In this document: piece after piece, positions 1 through 6,551 of the stretch
Position numbering within the stretch: position 1 is the first letter of the stretch
How the letters are laid out: each line of letters opens with the position of its first letter
Assembly: GCA_003235465.1 (NCBI GenBank)
Contig: QJWD01000207.1
Coordinates: forward strand, 1-25,944
DNA from: Nitrospirota bacterium
GTDB lineage: Bacteria > Nitrospinota > Nitrospinia > Nitrospinales > VA-1
DNA length: 25,944 nt
Direction of reading: 5' to 3'
The notes under the pieces: model-generated
Databases searched by the model: none
The model's input: only the letters and a program-made list of their open reading frames with translations
What the model was told of the DNA's origin: nothing
Position numbers and translations under genes: made by a program

Positions 1-34
1 CGGCCATCATCATTAGGGATCAAAATACGGTGAG

Positions 35-50
35 GGGGCGTCATCGCCCC
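35..50. terminator. GC-rich hairpin at window start, possible terminator
   Basis: GGGGCG and CGCCCC form a perfect 6-bp stem around the loop TCAT, and can be lengthened by A-T and G-C pairs past one bulged G. It lies downstream of the reverse gene at 158-361. Read on the minus strand it is followed after a few bases by TATTTT, a poor U-tract. No T-run follows it on the plus strand. It could end the reverse transcript or one entering from the left; the terminator role is inferred. Confidence 0.2.
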
Positions 51-157
51 TCTATAGCCGGAATCCGGGCGCGGGAGCGGACGCGGGACTTTTCACGCAG
101 GGTTTGTTGGGAACCGCGTTGGCCGCTTAAGCGCAGCCCGCGGCGGGGCGAAGGGAC

Positions 158-361
158 CTAGCTGGCGAGATCCAGTTGTTTCCTGAGTTTGGAGTTTTGA
201 TCCAGGCGGCTCCAGTTCTTGCCATCCTTGGAGATCCGGTCGCTGCCGAACAGTTTTCTCGCCTCGATCAGGTTCGTCAGGTTCCTGCTCGATACCTTGC
301 CGAGAATGGCGCTGCCGCGCCGGATGATGAAGACTTCCTGTTTTTTCATGAAACTGAACAT
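158..361 (-). CDS. small GYF_2-like (DUF4339-like) protein, 67 aa
   Basis: A 67-residue soluble, basic protein with no signal peptide or membrane segment. The pattern from about residue 10 to 53 (FIIRRG, then GKVS, an LxxLIEARKL helix, SDRIS, DGKNW) resembles the GYF_2/DUF4339 fold, in which a short strand-turn-helix unit ends in a Trp. The usual GP-[FVY] after the second strand is GKVS here, so the match is partial. GYF_2 units are normally N-terminal modules of larger membrane or signalling proteins and are thought to mediate protein contacts; here the unit stands alone. The start is well supported by GGAGG six bases before the ATG at 361. An alternative start is the Met at residue 5. No partner is encoded beside it, so function is unknown. 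Confidence 0.6.
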   Translation of the reverse strand: MFSFMKKQEVFIIRRGSAILGKVSSRNLTNLIEARKLFGSDRISKDGKNWSRLDQNSKLRKQLDLAS

Positions 362-428
362 GCCGCTCCTCCGCTTTGCTGGTTAGTAAATTCCGGTGCT
401 CCCCACCACCCCGGGTTGCCTTGCCCGG

Positions 429-512
429 TCAACCCGCAAGAATGAAGTAGACCTGCCTCAAATTCCAGTAAATGATCCCGCTGTCCATGATGATGAGGAA
501 AATCTTAATCAT
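429..512 (-). CDS. possible 27-residue hydrophobic peptide
   Basis: An ATG on the minus strand at 512 opens a 27-codon frame ending in TGA. The peptide begins MIKIFLIIMDSG and is rich in Ile, Leu, Tyr and Phe, which would suit membrane association. It lies just upstream of, and on the same strand as, the GYF_2-like gene, and just downstream of the AT-rich stretch. No Shine-Dalgarno sequence is evident, and an ORF this short can occur by chance. I list it only as a candidate. Confidence 0.13.
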   Translation of the reverse strand: MIKIFLIIMDSGIIYWNLRQVYFILAG

Positions 513-585
513 GAGAAATAACCGATGACTGTTTAAAATTTGTTTAAATATAATTTAAGTATAAAAAGCTAATATCCCGATAAAA

Positions 586-614
586 TTGACGTTTTGTCAC
601 ATTTGCGTTACACT
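586..614 (+). promoter_or_regulatory. sigma70-like promoter upstream of candidate RNA
   Basis: TTGACG (586-591) and TACACT (609-614) are separated by 17 bases, and the region just upstream is AT-rich, like an UP element. The -35 box matches consensus in five of six bases and the -10 in four of six. No protein gene follows closely, so it may drive a non-coding transcript or an upstream nuo transcript. Confidence 0.4.
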
Positions 615-620
615 CCTCCT

Positions 621-820
621 GGCCGCCCGCGCGGGTTTGGCGAGGCGGCTGGCGCGTCCCTTAAAACCCTTGCTTTTCGGGCCAAAGCGCCTTTTCACTC
701 CCGGCCGACCCCGGTCAGGATTCTTTGCCAGGTTCCTCCGCCGCCCCCTGAAACGGGGGCGCCCGCCCGGTTGATCGCTTGCCTGCCCCTCTTTCCGGGA
801 ACGCCGGATCCGATTTTTTT
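621..820 (+). ncRNA. candidate structured RNA, about 200 nt
   Basis: The interval lies between a sigma70-like promoter (586-614) and a hairpin followed by seven T residues (794-820). It contains a perfect 7-bp hairpin, CGCCCCC and GGGGGCG around a six-base loop (742-761), and other short inverted repeats near 623-660 and 705-718. It shows no recognisable 6S, SRP, RNase P or tmRNA signature. No good ORF occupies it. The call rests only on the arrangement of promoter, structure and T-run. Confidence 0.2.
794..820 (+). terminator. possible intrinsic terminator (short hairpin plus T7)
   Basis: TCCGG (794-798) and CCGGA (804-808) form a 5-bp stem around GAACG, followed by five bases and then seven Ts (814-820). 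The stem is short and its gap to the T-run is longer than ideal. CGGATCCG can pair alternatively next to the T-run. Confidence 0.3.
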
Positions 821-938
821 CGCCCCCTCCGGCAAGGCGTAACCGAACCATTTCGGGCCCGTCTCCCCGGCCCCTCAGCCACCCGGGTAAGGCGTTGTGA
901 AACCCGGTCTATCGATCATGGTTTCAAGCGCTTTTTGA

Positions 939-968
939 TTGACAAAAAGAAGGGGCTTAGAGTACTAT
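939..968 (+). promoter_or_regulatory. likely nuo operon promoter
   Basis: A perfect -35 box TTGACA (939-944) and a -10-like TACTAT (963-968, four of six matches) are separated by 18 bases. The predicted start near 975 would give nuoA a leader of roughly 185 nt. It is the best promoter-like sequence upstream of the operon. Confidence 0.5.
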
Positions 969-1025
969 CCACCCTCTGTTTATCTATGTTTTTAGCCTTG
1001 GTGCGAGGCTGCCCGAGGTGGTTGT

Positions 1026-1110
1026 CCGGAAAAAACCCGGGGCCGGTTGGAAGACGCAAACGGCACTCCCGGCAGGCCGGCCTGGGCCGGAGAAACCGTG
1101 TTTTTTCCGG
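1026..1110 (+). promoter_or_regulatory. long-range inverted repeat in the nuo leader
   Basis: CCGGAAAAAAC (1026-1036) is the exact reverse complement of GTTTTTTCCGG (1100-1110), extendable by two G-U pairs at the base. The 63-nt interior is GC-rich and contains the 12-base palindrome CAGGCCGGCCTG. In RNA this would form a closed domain with internal hairpins about 50 nt before nuoA. I do not recognise a known riboswitch class. Confidence 0.35.
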
Positions 1111-1130
1111 GTCAATAGAGGCCATCTGGC

Positions 1131-1160
1131 ATGGTGCACCACCCTTTTGGAGGCCATTAA
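1131..1160 (+). CDS. possible nine-codon leader ORF overlapping nuoA
   Basis: ATG at 1131 opens MVHHPFGGH and ends in TAA at 1158-1160, giving a TAATG overlap with the nuoA start at 1160. It is preceded by GAGGCCAT (1118-1125), the same 8-mer that carries the nuoA ribosome site (1150-1157). The GAGG-to-ATG spacing is nine bases. The palindrome TGGTGCACCA (1132-1141) covers its first codons. Translational coupling to nuoA is an inference; a chance ORF is possible. Confidence 0.25.
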   Translation: MVHHPFGGH

Positions 1161-1516
1161 TGCTCGACCAATACACCGGCGTCGCTATCATGCTGCTCAT
1201 GGCTATTGGCATCGCCGGCGGCATGGTTCTGATGACATCCATCCTCGGCCCCAAGAGACACTTCGCCGACAAAATGGAGCCCTTCGAGTGCGGTGAAAGC
1301 CAGCTCGTTTCCCCGCGCCAGCGTTTTTCGGTCAAATTCTATCTGGTCGCGGTTTTATTCGTTTTGTTCGATATAGAGGCGGTTTTCTTTTTTCCCTGGG
1401 CGATTCTTTTCAAGCGGCTCGGGGTTTTCGGCTTTGTCGAGATGCTTTTGTTCATCCTCATTCTCGGCGTCGGGCTGATGTACGTCTGGCGGCGCGGCGG
1501 CCTGGATTGGGAGTGA
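1160..1516 (+). CDS. nuoA: NADH-quinone oxidoreductase subunit A
   Basis: NuoA (ND3 homologue) is a three-helix membrane subunit of complex I near the quinone site and the base of the proton path. The 118-aa protein has helices at about residues 6-28, 60-82 and 89-110. The loop EPFECGE (40-46) carries the conserved Cys44, and the acidic pair in FDIE (Asp71, Glu73) sits in helix 2. The length is typical. The frame is open far upstream, to 779, but GGAGG (1149-1153) six bases before the ATG at 1160 and the homology boundary fix this start. It is the first gene of the nuo operon. Unusually, the next gene is nuoC rather than nuoB, after an 82-base gap. Confidence 0.95.
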   Translation: MLDQYTGVAIMLLMAIGIAGGMVLMTSILGPKRHFADKMEPFECGESQLVSPRQRFSVKFYLVAVLFVLFDIEAVFFFPWAILFKRLGVFGFVEMLLFILILGVGLMYVWRRGGLDWE

Positions 1517-1598
1517 CGCGGGCCGGAAAAAAAGGGAACCTTATATTAGTTAATCGGCGTTCAAACCGGGCGCGCAACCTGAACCCGGTCCAAATGGC

Positions 1599-2084
1599 AT
1601 GGAAGACAGCAAGCTCATCGATAAATTGAAGGAAAAGTTCGGCCACCTCGTGCTCGATTCGCACCATTTTCGCGGCGACCAGACCGTCACCGTGAAAAAG
1701 GACTGCGGGCTGGAGTTTTTCCGCTTCCTTCGGGACGATGCCGATTTCGCGATGAACTTTTTGATGGACCTGACGGCGGTGGACTACCTGGGAAAAAAGG
1801 ACGACCGCTTCGAGGTGGTCTATCATTTCTATTCGCTCGCCAACAATCACCGGCTGCGCGTGAAGATTCCGGTGAACGAGGGGGACTGCGTGGCCGAATC
1901 GCTGACGCCGCTTTGGCGCACCGCCAACTGGTATGAGCGGGAAGTGTGGGACCTGTACGGGATCAAGTTCCGCGGCCACCCCAACCTCCGGCGCATTCTG
2001 CTTTACGAGGAGTTCAAGGGGCACCCACTAAGGAAGGATTACCCGGTCAATAAGCGTCAGCCGCTGATTGGCCCGCTCAACTAG
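1599..2084 (+). CDS. nuoC: NADH-quinone oxidoreductase subunit C
   Basis: NuoC is the 30-kDa peripheral subunit of complex I and helps bind the NuoB/NuoD quinone module to the rest of the hydrophilic arm. The 161-residue protein shows the family signature EREVWDLYGIKFRGHPNLRR followed by GHPLRKDYPV near the C-terminus. It is not fused to NuoD. The ribosome site at 1599 is weak, and a second ATG five bases upstream is out of frame. In standard operons nuoC sits between nuoB and nuoD; here neither flanks it, as nuoA lies 82 bases before and nuoH 15 bases after. I found no remnant of either missing gene in those gaps. Confidence 0.95.
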   Translation: MEDSKLIDKLKEKFGHLVLDSHHFRGDQTVTVKKDCGLEFFRFLRDDADFAMNFLMDLTAVDYLGKKDDRFEVVYHFYSLANNHRLRVKIPVNEGDCVAESLTPLWRTANWYEREVWDLYGIKFRGHPNLRRILLYEEFKGHPLRKDYPVNKRQPLIGPLN

Positions 2085-2099
2085 GGTGCGATTGACAGC

Positions 2100-3176
2100 A
2101 TGATAACCGAACTACTGATAACCCTTGTCAAGATCCTGTTCATCATCGGCGTGACGGTCGGCTTTTTCGCCCCTGTCCTGACCTGGGTGGAGCGCAAGCA
2201 GAGCGCCATCATGCAGGACCGCATCGGCGCCAACCGCGCCGACATCCTGGGTTTCACGGCGCTCGGGCTGTTCCACGCCATCGCCGACGCCCTCAAGATG
2301 TTCACCAAGGAAGACTTCATTCCCGAGGGGGCCAACAAGGTCCTGCACACGCTGAGCCCGATCATCGCCGTCATCCCAGCCATCCTCACCTTCGCGGTGG
2401 TGCCCTTCGGCGGCGTCTACAACCTGTTCGGGCGCGAGGTGAACCTCGTGATCTCCGATCTCGATGTCGGGCTTCTGTTCGTGTTCGCCATCGCCTCCAT
2501 CGCAACCTACGGCTACGTCATCGCCGGCTGGAGCTCCAACAACAACTGGTCGCTCCTTGGCTCGATGCGCACCGCCTCGCAGATGATTTCCTACGAGGTG
2601 ACGATGGGCCTCACCATCATCGGCGTGCTCATGGTGTACGGCTCCATGCGGCTGACCGAAATCGGCGCGATTCAGGAAAACTTCTTCCGCTGGGGCATTT
2701 TCCTGCAGCCCGTCGGCTTTTTCATGTTCCTGACGGCGGCCATCGCCGAGAACAAGCGCATCCCGTTCGACAACCCGGAGGCGGAATCTGAAATCGTCGC
2801 CGGGTACTTCACCGAATACAGCGGTCTCAAGTTCGGCATGTTCTTCATGTCGGAGTTCATCGAAATGGTCACCATTTCGGCGATCGTGACGATCCTGTTT
2901 TTCGGCGCCTGGCACATCCCCTTCCTTTCGACGGCCACGTTGCTGTCGTGGTTCGAGATCCTGGGGACGACGGGCGCCAACCTGGTGGTCATGCTGATTC
3001 ACGTCGGCGTGTTCTTCGCCAAGGTGATTTTCTTCATCTGGGTGCAGATGACCATCCGCTGGACCCTGCCGCGGTTTCGCTACGATCAGATCATGAAACT
3101 CGGCTGGAAAATTCTACTGCCGCTTTCCCTGGCCAACATCCTGGTCACGGGGATCGTGCTTCTCATGCTTCACTGA
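2100..3176 (+). CDS. nuoH: NADH-quinone oxidoreductase subunit H
   Basis: NuoH (ND1 homologue) is the membrane subunit that forms most of the quinone-binding chamber and links electron transfer to proton pumping. The protein has 358 aa with about eight or nine membrane helices. Hallmarks are WVERKQSAIMQDRIGANRAD (29-48), a GW(S)SNNNW-SLLGSMRTASQMISYEV segment, and IPFDNPEAESE (221-231), whose acidic residues lie in the quinone/proton junction. It is slightly longer than the usual 325-345 aa. It starts 15 bases after nuoC and ends 15 bases before nuoI, so cotranscription is clear. Confidence 0.96.
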   Translation: MITELLITLVKILFIIGVTVGFFAPVLTWVERKQSAIMQDRIGANRADILGFTALGLFHAIADALKMFTKEDFIPEGANKVLHTLSPIIAVIPAILTFAVVPFGGVYNLFGREVNLVISDLDVGLLFVFAIASIATYGYVIAGWSSNNNWSLLGSMRTASQMISYEVTMGLTIIGVLMVYGSMRLTEIGAIQENFFRWGIFLQPVGFFMFLTAAIAENKRIPFDNPEAESEIVAGYFTEYSGLKFGMFFMSEFIEMVTISAIVTILFFGAWHIPFLSTATLLSWFEILGTTGANLVVMLIHVGVFFAKVIFFIWVQMTIRWTLPRFRYDQIMKLGWKILLPLSLANILVTGIVLLMLH

Positions 3177-3191
3177 GGCGGGAGTTCGATA

Positions 3192-3761
3192 ATGGCTTAT
3201 TACGTTAACCGCAATGTAAAGATGACTTGGTGGGAGAGGTCATACCTCCCCGAGATTTTGCGCGGGATGTACATCACCTCGCGCCATTTCTTCATCAACC
3301 TGTTCGGCTTCATCCCGTTTTTCCTCGGCAAGAAAAAGGAACGGGAAATTTTCACCGTGTACTACCCCGAGGAAATGGTCGAGTACCCGCCGGCCTACCG
3401 CGGCCGGCCCGTCCTGGCGCTGAACGAGAACGGACATCCCGCGTGCGTCGCCTGCGGCCTGTGCGAGATCGCCTGCCCCGCCTACTGCATCCACATCGTG
3501 CCCGGGTGCAACAGCGGCAAGCAAAACGAGATCGAACGCTGGCCGGAGGTTTTCGACATCGACTACGCGGTTTGCATCTTCTGCGGCAATTGCGAGGAAG
3601 CCTGCCCGGAAGAGGCGATTTTCATGAGCGACGATTGCGAGATCTCGATGCTCGACCGCAAGAAAATGCGCTACACCAAGGAACAACTGCTGGTTCCCGT
3701 CGCGGAACTCAAGGACCGCATCGAATTCACGCGGAAAATGTACGCCAAATGGAACTACTGA
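3192..3761 (+). CDS. nuoI: NADH-quinone oxidoreductase subunit I (2x[4Fe-4S])
   Basis: NuoI carries iron-sulfur clusters N6a and N6b, which pass electrons towards NuoB. The 189-aa protein has two ferredoxin motifs: CVACGLCEIACP (Cys85, 88, 91, 95) and CIFCGNCEEACP (Cys128, 131, 134, 138). The N-terminal stretch, about residues 20-45, is the amphipathic anchor onto the membrane arm. The ribosome site GGCGGGAG precedes the ATG at a normal distance. Its last 13 bases overlap the start of nuoJ. Of the cluster-bearing subunits, this is the only one encoded in the window. Confidence 0.96.
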   Translation: MAYYVNRNVKMTWWERSYLPEILRGMYITSRHFFINLFGFIPFFLGKKKEREIFTVYYPEEMVEYPPAYRGRPVLALNENGHPACVACGLCEIACPAYCIHIVPGCNSGKQNEIERWPEVFDIDYAVCIFCGNCEEACPEEAIFMSDDCEISMLDRKKMRYTKEQLLVPVAELKDRIEFTRKMYAKWNY

Positions 3762-4255
3762 TCTTTTACCCGCTCGCGGGTTTCAGCCTGATGCTCGCCC
3801 TCGGCGTGGTGATGAACAAGAACCCCATCAGCTCGGCCTTGTGCCTCATCGGCATGATGCTGGGGCTGGCGGCCATCTTCGCGCTGCAGCAGGCGCATTT
3901 CATCGCCATACTTCAGGTGATCATCTACGCCGGCGCCATCATGGTTCTGTTCATGTTCGTCATAATGCTCCTGAACCTCAAGGGGACGGACGAGGCGTGG
4001 CGCTCGCGCGACCGCAACACCCTGCTCACGGTGCTGACGGGGCTTTTGGCACTGGGCGCGCTGTACAAGATCGTATGTGTTATTTTCGAAGTCGACTTCG
4101 ACAAGCCGGCCCAGGTGCCCGATACGTTCGGCACCGCCGCGGTGGTGGGTGAAACCCTGTTCACCGAGTTCGTGCTGCCCTTCGAAGTCGCGTCTATTTT
4201 GCTGCTCGCGGCGATGGTCGGCGCGGTGGTGCTCGCTAAAACAAAACTGGACTGA
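3749..4255 (+). CDS. nuoJ: NADH-quinone oxidoreductase subunit J
   Basis: NuoJ (ND6 homologue) is a five-helix membrane subunit beside NuoA, NuoH and NuoK; its third helix takes part in the conformational coupling of complex I. The 168-aa product has the typical helix-3 block [20 protein letters not shown] and a C-terminal helix ending AKTKLD. The frame is open back to 3227, but homology begins at the ATG at 3749, which overlaps the nuoI end by 13 bases, a common nuoI/J arrangement that suggests translational coupling. Confidence 0.94.
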   Translation: MELLIFYPLAGFSLMLALGVVMNKNPISSALCLIGMMLGLAAIFALQQAHFIAILQVIIYAGAIMVLFMFVIMLLNLKGTDEAWRSRDRNTLLTVLTGLLALGALYKIVCVIFEVDFDKPAQVPDTFGTAAVVGETLFTEFVLPFEVASILLLAAMVGAVVLAKTKLD

Positions 4256-4260
4256 CAGCC

Positions 4261-4563
4261 ATGGTGCCTTTATCGCATTACCTTCTGCTGAGTGCCGCCC
4301 TTTTCATGATCGGGGTGGTTGGGGTGCTCGTGCGCCGGAATGCCATCGTCGTCTTCATGTCCATCGAGATCATGCTGAACGCGGTCAACATCTCCCTGAT
4401 CTCCTTCGATAAATACTTGAACCAGAATGACGGCCAGGTGTTCAGTTTCATGGTGATGTGCGTGGCCGCGGCCGAGGTTTCGGTGGGGCTTGCGATCATC
4501 ATCTCCATGTTCAGGAACAAGCCCACCGTCAACCTGGACGAGTTCAACATCATGAAATGGTGA
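4261..4563 (+). CDS. nuoK: NADH-quinone oxidoreductase subunit K
   Basis: NuoK (ND4L homologue) is a three-helix subunit contributing to one proton channel. The product has 100 aa, the standard length. The two membrane glutamates important for pumping in E. coli NuoK are present at Glu36 ([12 protein letters not shown]) and Glu72 ([13 protein letters not shown]). It starts five bases after the nuoJ stop and is followed ten bases later by nuoL. Confidence 0.96.
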   Translation: MVPLSHYLLLSAALFMIGVVGVLVRRNAIVVFMSIEIMLNAVNISLISFDKYLNQNDGQVFSFMVMCVAAAEVSVGLAIIISMFRNKPTVNLDEFNIMKW

Positions 4564-4573
4564 CGGCGACACG

Positions 4574-6541
4574 ATGCTATTAAAACTGACATTCCTGATT
4601 CCCCTGTTCCCGTTGATCGGTTCGATCATCAACGGCTTTTTCGGCCTGAAGCTTGGGGAAAAGAAAGTCGGCCTGATCGGCAGCGCGGCGGTCCTGCTTT
4701 CGTTTTTGACCACGATTCTCGTGTTCATCGGCTTCCTCCTGCTTCCCGAGGGCGAGCACGTATTCGAGCAATCGCTGTTCACCTGGATGGTGGCGGGGGA
4801 TTTCCACGTCGACTTCGGCTTCCAGATCGACAACCTGTCGCTCACGATGATGTCGTTCGTCACCGGCGTCGGCTTTCTCATCCACGTCTACTCCACCGGC
4901 TACATGCACGGCGATTACAGCTTCTACCGCTTTTTCGCCTACCTGAACCTGTTCATGTTCGCCATGCTGCTTTTGGTGATGGGCAACAACTTCCTGCTCA
5001 TGTTCATCGGCTGGGAAGGCGTGGGCTGCTGCTCCTACTTTCTCATCGGCTACTATTTCGAGAAAAAATCGGCCTGCGACGCCGGCACCAAGGCCTTCGT
5101 CGTCAACCGGGTGGGCGACTTCGCCTTCCTGCTCGCCGTCATGTACATCTTCAATATTTTCGGCACCATCGATTACACCGAGGTGTTCCACGCCGCGCCC
5201 GAGAAGCTGATTTTCGGCGGTGAGGTCGTCACCATCATCACCCTTCTCCTGTTCGTCGGCGCGACGGGCAAATCGGCGCAGCTGCCCTTGTACACCTGGC
5301 TGCCCGACGCCATGGAAGGCCCCACCCCGGTGAGCGCGCTCATCCACGCCGCGACGATGGTCACCGCCGGCGTGTTCATGGTGGTGCGCTGCAACCCGCT
5401 GTTCAACCTGGCGCCGGACACGATGCTGGTGGTCGCCTTCGTGGGCGCGGGCACGGCCCTGTTCGCCGCCACCATCGGCATGACGCAGTACGACATCAAG
5501 CGCGTCCTCGCCTACTCCACCGTCAGCCAGATCGGCTACATGTTCCTGGCCTGCGGCGTCGGCGCGTACACGGCGGCGATCTTTCACATGGTCACGCACG
5601 CGTTCTTCAAGGCCTGCCTCTTTCTCGGCTCCGGCAGCGTCATCCACGGCCTAGAGGGCGAGCAGGACATGCGCAAGATGGGCGGCATCAAGGGCGACCA
5701 GCCCATCACCTACATGACGTTCCTCATCTCCACTTTGGCCATCGCCGGCATACCGCCGCTATCGGGTTTTTTCAGTAAGGACGAGGTGCTCTACCATTCC
5801 CTCATGGACGGCAACATCATCCTTTGGGGCATGGGCATCTCCGCCGCGCTCCTGACGGCGTTCTACATGTTCCGGCTCGTGTTCATGACGTTCCACGGCG
5901 AATCGCGCGTCGACCCGTCTGTGCATGTTCACGAATCGCCGAAGGTGATGACCATGCCGCTGGTGATCCTCGCCGGTCTCGCCACCGTCGGCGGCCTGCT
6001 CGGCATTCCGCTGTTCCACGGCTGGCACCTCCTGCACAACTGGCTGGAGCCGGTGCTCCATTTCGACCTGGCCTCGGCGCTGCAGCATTCCGAACACATG
6101 CTGCACGAGGCGGGCCGCCACGCTCCGGTGTGGTCGCACCTCCTAGTGGAAAAGGAGCACAACGTCTGGCTGGAAGTTTTCCTGATGCTGTTCTCCTCGG
6201 TGGTGGCCATCACCGGCATTTCCCTGGCTTACATCTTCTACATCAAACGGCCCGACCTGCCCGACAAGCTCACCGAGGGGCAGTGGGGTTACGATATCGT
6301 CAAGAACAAATACCTCGTCGACGAGCTTTATGACGAGACCATCGTGCAGCCCACCATCAAGGGTTCGCGGCTTTTGTGGAAGGAATGCGACGCCCGCGGC
6401 ATCGACGGCGCCGTCAACGGCGTCGCCCGCGTCATCGGCTGGTTCAGCGACCGGGGCAAGGCCTTTCAATCGGGTTTCGTGCGCAATTACGCGCTGTTCA
6501 TCGTCGTCGGCTTCATCGTGCTTTTGCTGATCGCCATATAG
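4574..6541 (+). CDS. nuoL: NADH-quinone oxidoreductase subunit L
   Basis: NuoL (ND5 homologue) is the distal antiporter-like proton-pumping subunit, with a long lateral helix lying along the membrane arm. The protein has 655 aa, a little longer than the E. coli subunit. Glu148 (FIGWEGVG) and Lys233 (ATGKSAQLPLYTWLPDAMEG) match the channel residues E144 and K229 of E. coli by context. The C-terminal part contains KYLVDELYDETIV, typical of the segment joining the lateral helix. A His-rich loop (about 480-535) accounts for part of the extra length. Nothing in the sequence suggests it is inactive. Confidence 0.96.
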   Translation: MLLKLTFLIPLFPLIGSIINGFFGLKLGEKKVGLIGSAAVLLSFLTTILVFIGFLLLPEGEHVFEQSLFTWMVAGDFHVDFGFQIDNLSLTMMSFVTGVGFLIHVYSTGYMHGDYSFYRFFAYLNLFMFAMLLLVMGNNFLLMFIGWEGVGCCSYFLIGYYFEKKSACDAGTKAFVVNRVGDFAFLLAVMYIFNIFGTIDYTEVFHAAPEKLIFGGEVVTIITLLLFVGATGKSAQLPLYTWLPDAMEGPTPVSALIHAATMVTAGVFMVVRCNPLFNLAPDTMLVVAFVGAGTALFAATIGMTQYDIKRVLAYSTVSQIGYMFLACGVGAYTAAIFHMVTHAFFKACLFLGSGSVIHGLEGEQDMRKMGGIKGDQPITYMTFLISTLAIAGIPPLSGFFSKDEVLYHSLMDGNIILWGMGISAALLTAFYMFRLVFMTFHGESRVDPSVHVHESPKVMTMPLVILAGLATVGGLLGIPLFHGWHLLHNWLEPVLHFDLASALQHSEHMLHEAGRHAPVWSHLLVEKEHNVWLEVFLMLFSSVVAITGISLAYIFYIKRPDLPDKLTEGQWGYDIVKNKYLVDELYDETIVQPTIKGSRLLWKECDARGIDGAVNGVARVIGWFSDRGKAFQSGFVRNYALFIVVGFIVLLLIAI

Positions 6542-6551
6542 CCAGGGATTT

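Larger units (their letters stand above)
362..1159. other. about 800 bases with no convincing protein gene
   Basis: From 362 to about 480 the sequence is mixed and serves as the upstream region of the reverse gene at 158-361. From about 500 to 585 it is strikingly AT-rich compared with its surroundings. From about 615 to 900 it is very GC-rich with several hairpins, and its open frames have the composition of chance ORFs (runs of Arg, Pro, Ala). From 939 to 1159 lie the nuo promoter and leader. The smaller elements are listed separately. Confidence 0.7.

Noticed and set aside
1..157. possible end of a gene entering from the left
   Set aside because: Two plus-strand frames stop within 35 bases and the third reads as Arg-rich noise; no family is recognisable.
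1073..1084. CAGGCCGGCCTG palindrome as a protein-binding site
   Set aside because: Short GC palindromes are frequent in this sequence; it is better explained as part of the leader secondary structure.
779..1159. 127-codon upstream extension of nuoA
   Set aside because: Runs through the promoter and leader and has no NuoA homology; a good ribosome site at 1149-1153 supports the start at 1160.
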